The position numbers and the translations under genes were made by a program. From positions 1 to 64,000 of the forward strand of contig SUSY01000001.1 of the NCBI GenBank assembly GCA_015063185.1: DNA of 64,000 nucleotides. Reading direction: 5' to 3'. Below are positions 1-8,513 of the stretch, piece after piece; position 1 is the first letter of the stretch; each line of letters begins with the position of its first letter. The stretch is from Thermoplasmata archaeon. Lineage in GTDB: Archaea > Thermoplasmatota > Thermoplasmata > Methanomassiliicoccales > Methanomethylophilaceae. The notes below the pieces were generated by a model. It worked only from the letters and a program-made list of their open reading frames with translations. It was not told the DNA's origin and made no database searches.

Positions 1-24
1 TTAATCAGTGCTGGTACTGATTAA
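1..24. repeat. Perfect inverted repeat, 9-base arms
   Basis: TTAATCAGT, then GCTGGT, then ACTGATTAA. Both arms are perfect. No T-run follows on the plus strand, so it is not an obvious terminator. It could be an operator or a hairpin belonging to a gene left of the window, which cannot be judged from here. Confidence 0.5.
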
Positions 25-404
25 TTAGAAAAAAGAATCCAAATGGAGTATGGATATTTAAAATCACAACTCAGAAAAAGGCCTGGCAAACCGTTATCAG
101 AACTCTAAGGAATTACCGAACACAGTTTTACAACAAGGATAATCAAGACATCGACAAACATCAAATGCATAAAGGACCCTGGCCCCTCAAACGATCGATT
201 CTGAGGTGCCTTTAACCACTATATCATTTGCATGCATACGGTTCATATTGAACGCCCCATAGCATGATCGAATCGGACGTGATCATTTCGACCAGGAACA
301 TATTTGGGATATGGATTATCTGATGCCAATTCAACCACAGATTATTACAAAAAACGACATAATCCTACAATTCAACGTAAATATGAGTTGTTTCTGATGA
401 ACCT
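1..404. other. Intergenic stretch without a gene
   Basis: I see no convincing coding region here on either strand. It opens with a perfect inverted repeat (positions 1-24, 9-base arms TTAATCAGT and ACTGATTAA around a 6-base spacer). It closes with a TATA-like element near 377-385 (GTAAATATG), about 25 bases before the start codon at 405, so the right end probably holds the promoter of the membrane protein that follows. The middle is AT-rich and featureless to the eye. Confidence 0.6.
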
Positions 405-1088
405 ATGGACCTCGGTAAACACCCATCCAGGAGAATATTGACGTTCTTAGCGGGACTGTTCTTCCTCTCGCTAGGGGTGATGTTCTCTACCAAAGCAGTT
501 CTGGGTACATCACCGATTCAATCGATTCCATTTGTACTGAATCTCGGTACGGGATATTCCATCGGACTGACGACCATGTTCGTCAACACATTCTTCTTGG
601 TCATTGGGGTCGCCATCATGGGACGCCTATATAGGTTGAAATATCTGACCCAGATCATCACACTATTGATCTTCAGCGGACTCTGTGACCTGTTCGCATA
701 TCTCTTTTCCGGGATCGTGATCGACAACTATCTGATGCAATGGCTCTCGATATTCCTCTCATCCATCACATTGTCATTCGGTATCGCGTTGGAACTTGCG
801 GCAAACGTCTCCGTCATGCCAGCAGAATATCTGGTGTCATTCGTAGCATACCGCACCAAATTGGAATTCGGAAAGGTAAAGGTCATGTTCGACATCATGA
901 ACATCCTCATTGCTGGGTCATTATCCCTGTTCTTCTTCGGATATCTCCAGGGAGTCCGTGAGGGTACCATATTCGCCGCATTGACCACAGGGTTCATCGT
1001 AAGGTTCTACACGCGCATACTGAAAAAGCACGGATTCTACGAGTTCATCGGAAACGATGACCCTGACGCCGCAAAGGGTCGCCTCTAA
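405..1088 (+). CDS. YczE/YitT-type integral membrane protein (COG2364-like)
   Basis: A 227-residue, very hydrophobic protein with about five membrane spans. The N-terminal part contains the LGTSPIQSIP loop between the first two spans, which resembles the GTSP motif of the YczE/YyaS/YitT group. The substrate of this family is unknown. The C-terminus is a short charged cytoplasmic tail. A TATA-like box about 25 bases upstream suggests a leaderless transcript starting at or near the ATG at 405. The gene converges on lysA, and a hairpin (1100-1115) separates them. The family assignment is by eye and the function is not predicted. Confidence 0.7.
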   Translation: MDLGKHPSRRILTFLAGLFFLSLGVMFSTKAVLGTSPIQSIPFVLNLGTGYSIGLTTMFVNTFFLVIGVAIMGRLYRLKYLTQIITLLIFSGLCDLFAYLFSGIVIDNYLMQWLSIFLSSITLSFGIALELAANVSVMPAEYLVSFVAYRTKLEFGKVKVMFDIMNILIAGSLSLFFFGYLQGVREGTIFAALTTGFIVRFYTRILKKHGFYEFIGNDDPDAAKGRL

Positions 1089-1099
1089 AATAGGAAGAT

Positions 1100-1115
1100 T
1101 GGCCCCGAAGGGCCA
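1100..1115. terminator. Hairpin with CGAA loop between convergent genes
   Basis: TGGCCC, loop CGAA, GGGCCA, followed on the plus strand by TTTT. It sits 12 bases after the stop of the membrane protein and just before the 3' end of lysA, so it could serve both strands. The same hairpin style recurs at 20799-20812 and 38553-38568. Confidence 0.6.
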
Positions 1116-1131
1116 TTTTGGATGTGCCAGA

Positions 1132-2391
1132 TTACCTGGTGAGTCTCTCAGGAACGATCTGATGCCTCCAAAGGTCCTCGAACTCCTCCCTTTCCCTGAT
1201 GAGTTCGGCCTCGCCATTGTTGACAAGTACCTCTGCACACCTAGGACGGGAATTGTAATTACTGGACATGGAGAAACCGTACGCCCCTCCGCAATAGACT
1301 GCGATGATGTCCCCCTCTTCGATCTCTGGAAGTGCCCTATCATGCGCGATATAGTCTCCGGATTCACAGATCGGCCCTACAATCTCGTACTTCGCGACAC
1401 CGGCCTTGTTGAACTTGTTGGCAACCGCGACATAGTGGTACGAATCGTACATAGCAGGTCTGATGAGAGTGTTGAAACCGGCATCCACACCTGCGAACTT
1501 CTTGATACCTGCTTCCTTGACATCGACACACTTGGTCAGAAGAACGGTGGAATCACAGACTATGTACCTTCCGGGCTCCAATGCAACGGTCTTGATGTCC
1601 GTTTCCTCTTGGATGGTTTCGGTGATCAGAATCGCAAGCTCGTTTAGATCCGCCTCCGGATCCTGCGGCTTGTACGGTACACCTATTCCCCCTCCAAAAT
1701 CGAGGAATTCCAACTTAATACCGACCTCCTCCTCGATCCTGTTGACTGTTTCACAGAGCACATCGACTACATCGGTGAAGGGATCCGTTGTGAGGCCTCC
1801 AGAACCGGTATGGGCGTGGATACCTTTGACATCGAAGCCCAGGTCCTTTGCCCTAGCATAGGTCTCTATGACCTTGTCCATAGGGATTCCGAACTTGGAC
1901 CCTTTTCCACCGGTCATCACCTTGGCACTGTGTCCAGATGCTACTCCGGGCGTAATCCTGAAGGAGATTGGGATATCGGTAGTTATCTTGGCCAACCTTT
2001 CCAATTCGGATTGGGAATCGAGATTGATCCTGCATCCAGTACTGACCACCTGTGCCAACTCCTCATCGGAGACGTTGACTCCGGTGTACATTATCCTCTC
2101 TGCGGGGAATCCTGCCTTGAGACAGGTAAGGACCTCGCCAATGGATACGGCATCGATATGGCTACCCTCTTGATTCAGGATACTGAGTATCGCAAGATTG
2201 GTGTTAGCCTTACATGCGTAATGTACCTCAGTCGGCATATACTGCGAGAACGCGTTGTAGATATTGCGATAGTTCTCCCTGACGATCTGCTCATCGGTAA
2301 CGTATACAGGAGTACCGAACCTGTTAGCGATGTCGACCGCGGATGCTCCGCCGATCATCATGGTCCCTTTATCATTCTCGTAATCCCTCAT
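1132..2391 (-). CDS. lysA: Diaminopimelate decarboxylase
   Basis: Last step of lysine synthesis: decarboxylates meso-diaminopimelate to L-lysine using PLP. About 419 residues, the usual family length. The alanine-racemase-like barrel carries the PLP lysine in HYACKANTN (about residue 61). The glycine-rich phosphate-binding region lies in the middle, followed by EPGRYIV. The C-terminal half has CESGDYIAHD, contributing the Cys to the active site of the partner subunit, and the closing YCGGAYGFSMSSNYN motif. Starts are GTG 2394 or ATG 2391. The ATG overlaps the aspartokinase stop in TGATG, so translation is probably coupled. It is the last gene of the Lrp-dapA-ask-lysA operon. Confidence 0.95.
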   Translation of the reverse strand: MRDYENDKGTMMIGGASAVDIANRFGTPVYVTDEQIVRENYRNIYNAFSQYMPTEVHYACKANTNLAILSILNQEGSHIDAVSIGEVLTCLKAGFPAERIMYTGVNVSDEELAQVVSTGCRINLDSQSELERLAKITTDIPISFRITPGVASGHSAKVMTGGKGSKFGIPMDKVIETYARAKDLGFDVKGIHAHTGSGGLTTDPFTDVVDVLCETVNRIEEEVGIKLEFLDFGGGIGVPYKPQDPEADLNELAILITETIQEETDIKTVALEPGRYIVCDSTVLLTKCVDVKEAGIKKFAGVDAGFNTLIRPAMYDSYHYVAVANKFNKAGVAKYEIVGPICESGDYIAHDRALPEIEEGDIIAVYCGGAYGFSMSSNYNSRPRCAEVLVNNGEAELIREREEFEDLWRHQIVPERLTR

Positions 2392-3749
2392 CACTGACCA
2401 CCAGAAATGAATCTGCTATGAAGCGTCTTGATTACGTCTGCTGCGGACTCCGTGGGAACAACGAAGTTCAGAGATACATCCGAGGCTCCTTCGGATATCA
2501 TCTCTACATTGGCACCAATATCCTTTATGGCACCAAAGACCTCCCCGGAGAAGCCGTTCCGATCGAGGAGGTCGTCACCCACCGCGCAGATTAATGTCAC
2601 TCCACTCTTGATGTCGATCCCTTCCAAATCCTCGAAGTCCATTCCTCTAAGGCCCCCTAGGGTCTGAGGGACATCGTTGTTGTGAACAAGGAAAGCCATC
2701 GTCGACAAAGATGTCGAAAGTCCATAAACCGCATCCACCTCACCAATCTTCTCCATGGCCTTGGCCATTAGCTTCGGACGATAGGCGATCTCTCCCGATC
2801 TGATCGTGATGATAGATAGGTCCGCTTTCATAGCTACGCTCTTCAAAAGTGCATCGCGTTTCTTCCTGAAGTTGTGAATCAGCGTTCCGGGATTCTCGGG
2901 CCTGTATGAGTTCTTGATCTTGACAGGAATGTGTTTCATCCTAGCAGGCTCGATGGTTCTGGGATGGAGCACCTTGGCACCAAAGTAAGCAAGTTCGCCT
3001 GCCTCGCTGTAGTTCATCTCATCGATGACGACGGCATCGGGAACCAGTCTCGGGTCCGCACTCATGAATCCATCCACATCGGTCCAGATTTCGATCATAT
3101 CTGCACCCAATGCATTTCCGATTGCGGATGCCGCATAATCCGAACCTCCCCTTCCAAATGTCAGGGGTTTACCTTCCTGATTGATTCCATAGAATCCGGT
3201 GATAATGGGGATGACCCCGCTTTCAAGAAGGGGTTTGACATTCATTTCCATACCTGTGGACGTCTTCTTCAGATCGCAGGAACCGGACAAGGGATTGCCT
3301 ATCGCATGTATGCCTGCAGTCTCCGCAGTGAGTGCAACAGACTTGTATCCCATGGATGTGATGAGATGTGCCAACATTAGACTGGAGAATCTCTCTCCCT
3401 GAGAGGACACGTTGTCCTTGAAGAATGGATCCTCCCAATTGCCCTTCTCCATCACAAGGGTCCTGAATTCGTCCAACCTCTGATTGAAATCCTTGACGAA
3501 GAGTGCCAACCTCTCCCCATCGAAGATCTCATTGGCGACGTTCATATGCCTTTCCTCGAACTTGGAGAACACATCGTCGAGATCGACGTTCTTATCCTCC
3601 AGAGCGTTTACGAGGAAATTCGTGATACCAGACATCGCTGATACGACCGCTACCTTGTCATTCTCCTCAGCGATGATGATATTGGCCACTCTTTTGAGTG
3701 CCTCGGCGGATCCAACACTTGTTCCACCGAATTTCAATACTGTGATCAT
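2391..3749 (-). CDS. lysC: Aspartate kinase
   Basis: Phosphorylates L-aspartate to aspartyl-4-phosphate, the committed step to lysine, threonine and methionine. The protein has 452 residues. It begins with the kinase signature KFGGTSVGSA (residues 6-15), has FGRGGSDYAASAIGNAL and the WTDVDG segment in the amino acid kinase fold, and ends with two ACT-type regulatory repeats (from about residue 310), so allosteric inhibition by lysine or threonine is likely. The ATG at 3749 is preceded by GGAGAAGG. It lies between dapA and lysA in one operon and its stop overlaps the lysA start. No aspartate-semialdehyde dehydrogenase, dapB or later dap gene is in the window, so the rest of the pathway is elsewhere. 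Confidence 0.95.
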   Translation of the reverse strand: MITVLKFGGTSVGSAEALKRVANIIIAEENDKVAVVSAMSGITNFLVNALEDKNVDLDDVFSKFEERHMNVANEIFDGERLALFVKDFNQRLDEFRTLVMEKGNWEDPFFKDNVSSQGERFSSLMLAHLITSMGYKSVALTAETAGIHAIGNPLSGSCDLKKTSTGMEMNVKPLLESGVIPIITGFYGINQEGKPLTFGRGGSDYAASAIGNALGADMIEIWTDVDGFMSADPRLVPDAVVIDEMNYSEAGELAYFGAKVLHPRTIEPARMKHIPVKIKNSYRPENPGTLIHNFRKKRDALLKSVAMKADLSIITIRSGEIAYRPKLMAKAMEKIGEVDAVYGLSTSLSTMAFLVHNNDVPQTLGGLRGMDFEDLEGIDIKSGVTLICAVGDDLLDRNGFSGEVFGAIKDIGANVEMISEGASDVSLNFVVPTESAADVIKTLHSRFISGGQ

Positions 3750-3797
3750 ATTCCTAACCTTCTCCTAAAGCGTTCTTTCGATTGACATCTACTCCAT

Positions 3798-4670
3798 TCA
3801 GATAAGACCCAGATCGGAAATATCCTTGTCCAGGATCATCCTGTTCTCGACCGAAAGTGGCGTAAGGGGCAACCTTGGCTTCCCATTTCCATAACCCAGC
3901 CTCTTCATCACATACTTGATTGGGATGGGATTGGACTCGATGAAGAGGTGTGTGAACAACGGCATCATCTTGTAGTGCAACGCAGATGCGTCGATGAATT
4001 TCTCCTTTAGACAGAGGTTGACCATTTGGGACATTGATCTGGGGCAACAATTACCGGCTACCGATATGACGCCACTAGCACCCAATGCGATCATCGGGAA
4101 TGCCAATCCGTCATCTCCGCAAAGAACCTCGAAGTTCTTGGGCTTATCTGCCAGGATCTTCTGCACCTGGGACATGTTACCGCTTGCCTCCTTGATTCCG
4201 ATGATGTTGGGGAGCTTTGCAAGCCTGAGAGTGGTCTCGGCAGTCATATTGCTACCGGTCCTCCCTGGAACGTTATATGGTATGAGAGGGACGTCGATCG
4301 CCTCACTGATCGCCTTGTAGTGCTGATATATGCCTTCCTGGGTGGGCTTGATGTAATATGGGGAAATAGACAGAATTCCGTCCACCCCAAGGTCGGCAGA
4401 AGCCTTACTGAGCTTGATAGCTTCCGCAGTGCTGTTACTTCCTGCACCTGCAAGGATCTTCGCCTTCTTAGCCTGATCTACAACGATCTCGATGACCCTG
4501 ATGTGCTCCTCATGGGTCAAAGTAGCCGATTCTCCAGTGGAACCCACAGGCACCAGAGTGGTAACGCCGTTCTCCTCTTGGAAATCTACGAGTCTCCTGA
4601 GACTTGCCTCATCAATGGATCCATCATCCTTGAAAGGAGTGATGATTGCCGTCGCTGTTCCCTTGAACAT
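3798..4670 (-). CDS. dapA: 4-hydroxy-tetrahydrodipicolinate synthase
   Basis: Condenses pyruvate with aspartate semialdehyde, the first step specific to lysine and diaminopimelate. A TIM-barrel protein of about 290 residues. GSTGESATLT near residue 45 holds the conserved Thr, IPYNVPGRTG holds the catalytic Tyr, and GIKEASGNMS holds the Schiff-base lysine. The start is placed at ATG 4670 (MFKGTATAIITPF), the canonical N-terminus. An in-frame ATG 15 bases earlier overlaps the end of the Lrp gene. The overlap or near-overlap with the regulator upstream and the short gap to aspartokinase show a single operon. Confidence 0.93.
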   Translation of the reverse strand: MFKGTATAIITPFKDDGSIDEASLRRLVDFQEENGVTTLVPVGSTGESATLTHEEHIRVIEIVVDQAKKAKILAGAGSNSTAEAIKLSKASADLGVDGILSISPYYIKPTQEGIYQHYKAISEAIDVPLIPYNVPGRTGSNMTAETTLRLAKLPNIIGIKEASGNMSQVQKILADKPKNFEVLCGDDGLAFPMIALGASGVISVAGNCCPRSMSQMVNLCLKEKFIDASALHYKMMPLFTHLFIESNPIPIKYVMKRLGYGNGKPRLPLTPLSVENRMILDKDISDLGLI

Positions 4671-4671
4671 A

Positions 4672-5094
4672 TCAATTCTCTCCAAAATGCTCCTTGAGAA
4701 TCAGACGGGTACGGGTACTAAGGATGTTGTCATTACGTCTGATCTTCTCAATAATATCGTTCAGATGCTGAGAGGACTCCACATCGATGACGGCCAACAC
4801 GTCCTGATCCCCGGTGACTTCGAAGACCTCAATGATTCCATCGTAACTGGACAATTCATTGGCAATCTCCTCAGTATCTGTGTTGACATCGATTCTGACC
4901 TCCACCAATGCCTTAACATTCTTTGAACTGGTCTTGATGGTGAAACCACAGATCACACCCTCATCGACCATTCTGTGCACCCTGCTCCTGATTGTTCCTT
5001 CGGATACACCCAACTTGTCCGCGATCTCTACGAATGGACACCTGGAGTCCTTCTTGAGGATCGTGATAATGCGCTTGTCAAGGTTGTCAATCAT
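4672..5094 (-). CDS. Lrp/AsnC family transcriptional regulator
   Basis: A 140-residue regulator with an N-terminal winged helix-turn-helix (about residues 1-55, including SEGTIRSRVHRM) and a C-terminal ligand-binding RAM domain (about 60-140, with VTGDQDVLAVIDV). Members of this family form dimers and octamers and commonly sense amino acids such as lysine. This one heads the dapA-ask-lysA operon, and the region before it (5105-5235) is rich in copies of an ATTTCGTAAAT-like motif that overlap its own promoter. Lysine-responsive autoregulation is therefore a reasonable inference, in the style of archaeal LysM, but the ligand is not shown by sequence. Confidence 0.9.
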   Translation of the reverse strand: MIDNLDKRIITILKKDSRCPFVEIADKLGVSEGTIRSRVHRMVDEGVICGFTIKTSSKNVKALVEVRIDVNTDTEEIANELSSYDGIIEVFEVTGDQDVLAVIDVESSQHLNDIIEKIRRNDNILSTRTRLILKEHFGEN

Positions 5095-5104
5095 ATTATC
5101 CCTT

Positions 5105-5235
5105 CCGCGGTATTTCGTAAATCTATAAGCGAAATACTTACGAAACTATATAAGATATTGTGAAAAACGTAACCATATTATGTATTTCGTAAATATTGCT
5201 ACTGGAATTCGTAGAATTGTAATTCATATCAACGA
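5105..5235. promoter_or_regulatory. Promoter region with repeated TTTCGTAA-type operator sites
   Basis: Motif copies: TATTTCGTAAAT at 5111-5122, its inverse GAAATACTTACGAAA at 5131-5145, GTATTTCGTAAATA at 5182-5195, and a weaker GAATTCGTAGAATT at 5205-5218. A further partial copy lies near 5232. A minus-strand TATA box (CTTATATAG) lies at about 5146-5154, so transcription of the Lrp operon should begin near 5120, right on the first copy. This layout fits binding by the adjacent Lrp-type protein. The rightmost copies are close to the divergent prepilin peptidase promoter. Confidence 0.6.
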
Positions 5236-5277
5236 ATTTCGAAGAAACGTCCCACTCAATGTTCCGTAAAGAACAGA

Positions 5278-5287
5278 ACTATAAAAT
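5278..5287 (+). promoter_or_regulatory. TATA box of the prepilin peptidase gene
   Basis: ACTATAAAAT lies 21-30 bases upstream of the ATG at 5308, the spacing expected for a leaderless archaeal transcript. Confidence 0.55.
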
Positions 5288-5307
5288 GGCATGCAAATTT
5301 AGGACAC

Positions 5308-6159
5308 ATGGAATGGGCGATAACCGAACTCACAGTGGTGGCCGTAGCCGCGATACTGATGTCAGCCAGCATCCACGATTGGAGGGAACGTGAGATTCCC
5401 GATTGGCACTGGGTGGCATTGTTCGTTATGGCAACCTGCCTTTCGGTATCCGACGTCCTTGTCAATGGTCTTGGTCCGATTGGGTTCCTTATGCCGTTCA
5501 CCATTGCGATCATCGCATTCGATTGTATCTATGATCGTGAATCCACCGTTGTTTTCGACCTGTGCATATATGCGATGATAGCGGTGATGTCCATTACAGT
5601 CCTTACACAAGTGGAAAATGACATCGCTAAAAACTTCGTCTCGATCCCCGTGACATATGCGGTTATGAGCATCCTGTACTACACTGGTATCGTCAAAGGC
5701 GGAGCGGATGCAAAGTCCATAATTTGCATAGCGGCCGTATTCCCAACATACCCACAAATGTTAGGGTTGCCGATTATAGATGTGCCTGAGGGGCCGATAT
5801 CTCAATTCATGACACCTGCATTCGCCGTACTGACCATGGCATTGGTGATAAGTCTGGGATATGGCGTTTACAATATCGTCCGCAACCTTATCGAAGGGAA
5901 CATAAGGGTTCCACAGATGTTCCTTGGAACAATCATGCCACTCGAGGTAGCTAGGAATTCCAAGGTGTGGCCGATGGAAGAAGTAGTGGGAAACAACGTG
6001 GAACTACTAGCATCCGCCAATGAGGATGAGGACATATGGGATAAATTGGAAAGTGCTGGCGAAAAAAATGTCTGGGTCACCGCGATAATACCATTCCTGA
6101 TCCCAATAACGATTGCCTACATACTAATGATCACCATCGGATTCCCACTGTTCATCTGA
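5308..6159 (+). CDS. Archaeal type IV prepilin/preflagellin peptidase (A24 family)
   Basis: A membrane aspartic protease that cleaves the signal of type IV pilin-like or archaellin precursors at the cytoplasmic face. The protein has 283 residues and about six spans. Asp24 in SIHDWREREIPD and Asp134 in KGGADAKS match the two catalytic aspartates, the second in the GxGD-type motif. A C-terminal extension of about 90 residues (from about 190) contains an acidic cytoplasmic stretch and a final span. Homologs are FlaK, PibD and EppA. No pilin or archaellin gene is visible nearby, so the substrates are unknown. The gene converges on the radical SAM gene with an 8-base overlap. Confidence 0.85.
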   Translation: MEWAITELTVVAVAAILMSASIHDWREREIPDWHWVALFVMATCLSVSDVLVNGLGPIGFLMPFTIAIIAFDCIYDRESTVVFDLCIYAMIAVMSITVLTQVENDIAKNFVSIPVTYAVMSILYYTGIVKGGADAKSIICIAAVFPTYPQMLGLPIIDVPEGPISQFMTPAFAVLTMALVISLGYGVYNIVRNLIEGNIRVPQMFLGTIMPLEVARNSKVWPMEEVVGNNVELLASANEDEDIWDKLESAGEKNVWVTAIIPFLIPITIAYILMITIGFPLFI

Positions 6160-7168
6160 TGATAGGCAATATCTTTCCACAGGTCGTGCACCTATTTCCG
6201 TCCAATCCGACTATATCAACAAGATACCCTGTCCGCTCGATGACGACAGATCCACAATCGGAACAGAACGTGTTGCCACCCTCCTCCGAAAGGACATTTC
6301 CGATGTACACATAGCTGAGGCCCACAGACATTGCAATCTCTCTGGCCCTCTCCAAGGATTCCACTGAGGTCCAGGGAACATCCACCATCAAATTATCCGG
6401 GTGGAACCTGGTGAAATGCAATGGCACATCGCAGGATAGATTGTCCCTGATCCATTCGGACAGTCTACACAGCTCGATCTCGTCATCATTGTATTCTGGG
6501 ATGAGGAGGTATGTAAGTTCCAGATGTACGCCAGATTCATAGATGATCTTCAAAGACCTAAGCACATCGTCGAGATGGGCCCCACACACATTCCTATAGA
6601 ACTCGTCGGTAAATCCTTTGATATCGACATTGAACGCATCCATGACAGAGCACATGTCCCTCAACGGTGCTTCGTTGAGAAGGCCGTTGGTCACCATGAC
6701 ATATCTCAGGTCTGGAGCATGTGCAACAATGTCCATAATGAACTCGTACCATATGCCTGGCTCATTGTATGTGAATGCCATGGAATCGACGTTTTCCCTA
6801 CGACACATCTCCACGATGTCCTCGGGAGACTTGTATGTGGTCCTCTTCTTACCGGATGATGATTGAGACAGGGAATAGTTCTGACAGTGCCTACAGGACA
6901 TGTTGCAACCGATGCTGCCGATTGAGAAGATCCTGGATTTTGGATGGAAGTTGTAGAGGGGTTTCTTTTCGATTGGATCGCTGGCTATGCAAGAAATCCT
7001 ACCATAGGTATTGGCTACGAGGATGTTGCCTTCAACACGGCGCGCATCACACATGCCGGTTTGACCATCCCTAAGTACACAGCCTCTGGGACATAACTCG
7101 CAGATAAATTCGTCCCCATCCCTGCAATAGTATTTGGCTTCGATTCTGACCGGACTAATAGCAGCCAT
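6152..7168 (-). CDS. amrS: AmmeMemoRadiSam-type radical SAM enzyme (AmrS)
   Basis: A 338-residue radical SAM protein. The iron-sulfur motif is CNMSCRHC (Cys 88, 92, 95). The N-terminal region has an extra Cys-rich segment (CELCPRGC, residues 23-30, and Cys40) and the C-terminus has a CxxC...CxxC zinc ribbon (FCSDCG and CTTCGK). This arrangement is typical of AmrS, the radical SAM member of the AMMECR1-Memo-radical SAM group, formerly called PFL-activating-like. The reaction is not established. AMMECR1 and Memo genes are not in the window. The start overlaps the end of thiL by 14 bases, so the two are probably cotranscribed. Confidence 0.85.
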   Translation of the reverse strand: MAAISPVRIEAKYYCRDGDEFICELCPRGCVLRDGQTGMCDARRVEGNILVANTYGRISCIASDPIEKKPLYNFHPKSRIFSIGSIGCNMSCRHCQNYSLSQSSSGKKRTTYKSPEDIVEMCRRENVDSMAFTYNEPGIWYEFIMDIVAHAPDLRYVMVTNGLLNEAPLRDMCSVMDAFNVDIKGFTDEFYRNVCGAHLDDVLRSLKIIYESGVHLELTYLLIPEYNDDEIELCRLSEWIRDNLSCDVPLHFTRFHPDNLMVDVPWTSVESLERAREIAMSVGLSYVYIGNVLSEEGGNTFCSDCGSVVIERTGYLVDIVGLDGNRCTTCGKILPIIR

Positions 7169-8093
7169 TGCCTATCGCCTCGTATTTCTCATCCCTGTGG
7201 AGGACCACATCTCCCTCGGTGATCAATCCGATCATACTGAAATCCACACCAAGCTCATAGAGACGTTCCGCATCGTTACGGTCGAATGTGAACATAAGTT
7301 CGTATTCGCCACCCCAACCGATTGTGAGCTCCCTATCTGGAATGCCGAGTCTATCACACACATCGATTACAGACTGGCTCTGCGGAAGGAGATCCCATTC
7401 GATGATTGCTCCGCAGTCATTCATGGAACAAATAGTGTTCAATGCCGTGGCCAATCCATCGGAAAGGTCGATACATGAACTTATCAACCCAGAGGAAGAC
7501 AATGCGATACCTTCCTCCACCCGGGGAATGGGTGCACACAATGCAGATACAGCATCTGGCATATCGAATCCATTTGCAAGTGCGAGGAAACCGGCTGCTG
7601 CCGCCCCCAATTCTCCGGTCACCGCAATCACATCCCCGACTCTGGCTCCTTTCCGTGTCATTGGGTTCCTGCCTTCCATCACCCCGAACGCCGTAACGTT
7701 TACCAGACCACAACCGACCTTGGTGTCGCCCCCAAGGACATGACAATTGCAGAACTCCGCACACTCGTCGATACCAGTCATGATCTGGCACACATCTTTC
7801 GTATCCAGGTCCCCGGGAAGTGCCAATGCGGACAACAGGCCGATCGGTGTCGCCCCCATGGCTGCCAAATCGCTCATATTGACTGCTGCGGCCATCCAAC
7901 CAAAGTGTTCGAAGGACATACCTTCGGGCCTATGCCTTTCGAATGTGACCGAATCGGTACAGACTACGAGATCGTCCCTTCCGACGGGCAGTACTGCCGC
8001 ATCATCATCCGTGGCACATGACGGTGCAGCACGAATACAGTCACGGATCATCGAGATCATCTCCCTTTCGTCGGTATCTCCGAATCTGGCCAT
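7155..8093 (-). CDS. thiL: Thiamine-monophosphate kinase
   Basis: Phosphorylates thiamine monophosphate to the active cofactor thiamine diphosphate. The protein has 312 residues with the ThiL/PurM-like fold. VVCTDSVTFERHRP near residue 45 and AAVNMSDLAAMGATP near 70 hold the conserved Asp residues that bind Mg-ATP. CIDLSDGLATAL near 210 and GWGGEYELMFTF near 255 are also family hallmarks. It starts the thiL-amrS pair on the minus strand. The 420-base gap to larA lies upstream. Confidence 0.92.
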   Translation of the reverse strand: MARFGDTDEREMISMIRDCIRAAPSCATDDDAAVLPVGRDDLVVCTDSVTFERHRPEGMSFEHFGWMAAAVNMSDLAAMGATPIGLLSALALPGDLDTKDVCQIMTGIDECAEFCNCHVLGGDTKVGCGLVNVTAFGVMEGRNPMTRKGARVGDVIAVTGELGAAAAGFLALANGFDMPDAVSALCAPIPRVEEGIALSSSGLISSCIDLSDGLATALNTICSMNDCGAIIEWDLLPQSQSVIDVCDRLGIPDRELTIGWGGEYELMFTFDRNDAERLYELGVDFSMIGLITEGDVVLHRDEKYEAIGNGCY

Positions 8094-8513
8094 CGGGTCA
8101 CAATCCTATGGCATCGATAAAAAACTTGTCTCATCAACATTTCGTATAGGCTGGCGGTTTTCCAGATTCGTGGTACGAAGGTGTTCGCCTCACAGATGTG
8201 TCGTGTTCCTTTTCGACGAACGTGGGAATAAACGTTTCGTGCTATCATCTGCATGAATGTGGCAAAAAAACATACCCAGTCATAGCCATGAGTATCAATG
8301 CCAGATCCGACGTGAAACAGCCGAATGAGCGAATGACCCATCAAAGACTGTGAACACGTTCGACGTTACCTGCACAAACAAAGTAAGGTCGCATTGTACC
8401 GGGACATCCTATCCGAATGGGCTGCAGACTCTGTGACCCGACTTGCGGGCGCGAGCTGTCGCGTGCGCGATAAAAGGATTATATTGTGCGTTGGATATGC
8501 ACCTCCGATAGAA
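8094..8513. other. Divergent intergenic region between thiL and larA
   Basis: About 420 bases with no supported gene. The right end contains the larA promoter (TATA-like at 8471-8486). The left part presumably holds the thiL promoter. In-frame sequence extends upstream of the larA ATG but lacks similarity to the family N-terminus, so I treat it as noncoding. Confidence 0.55.
8471..8486 (+). promoter_or_regulatory. TATA box of larA
   Basis: An A-rich BRE-like stretch followed by TTATAT (8479-8484) lies 30 bases before the ATG at 8514. This supports 8514 over the in-frame codon at 8394 as the true start. Confidence 0.55.

Noticed and set aside
8394..8513. N-terminal extension of larA by 40 residues
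   Set aside because: The TATA box falls inside it, and the residue numbering of catalytic positions fits the ATG at 8514 with a constant offset of 7 to the known enzyme.
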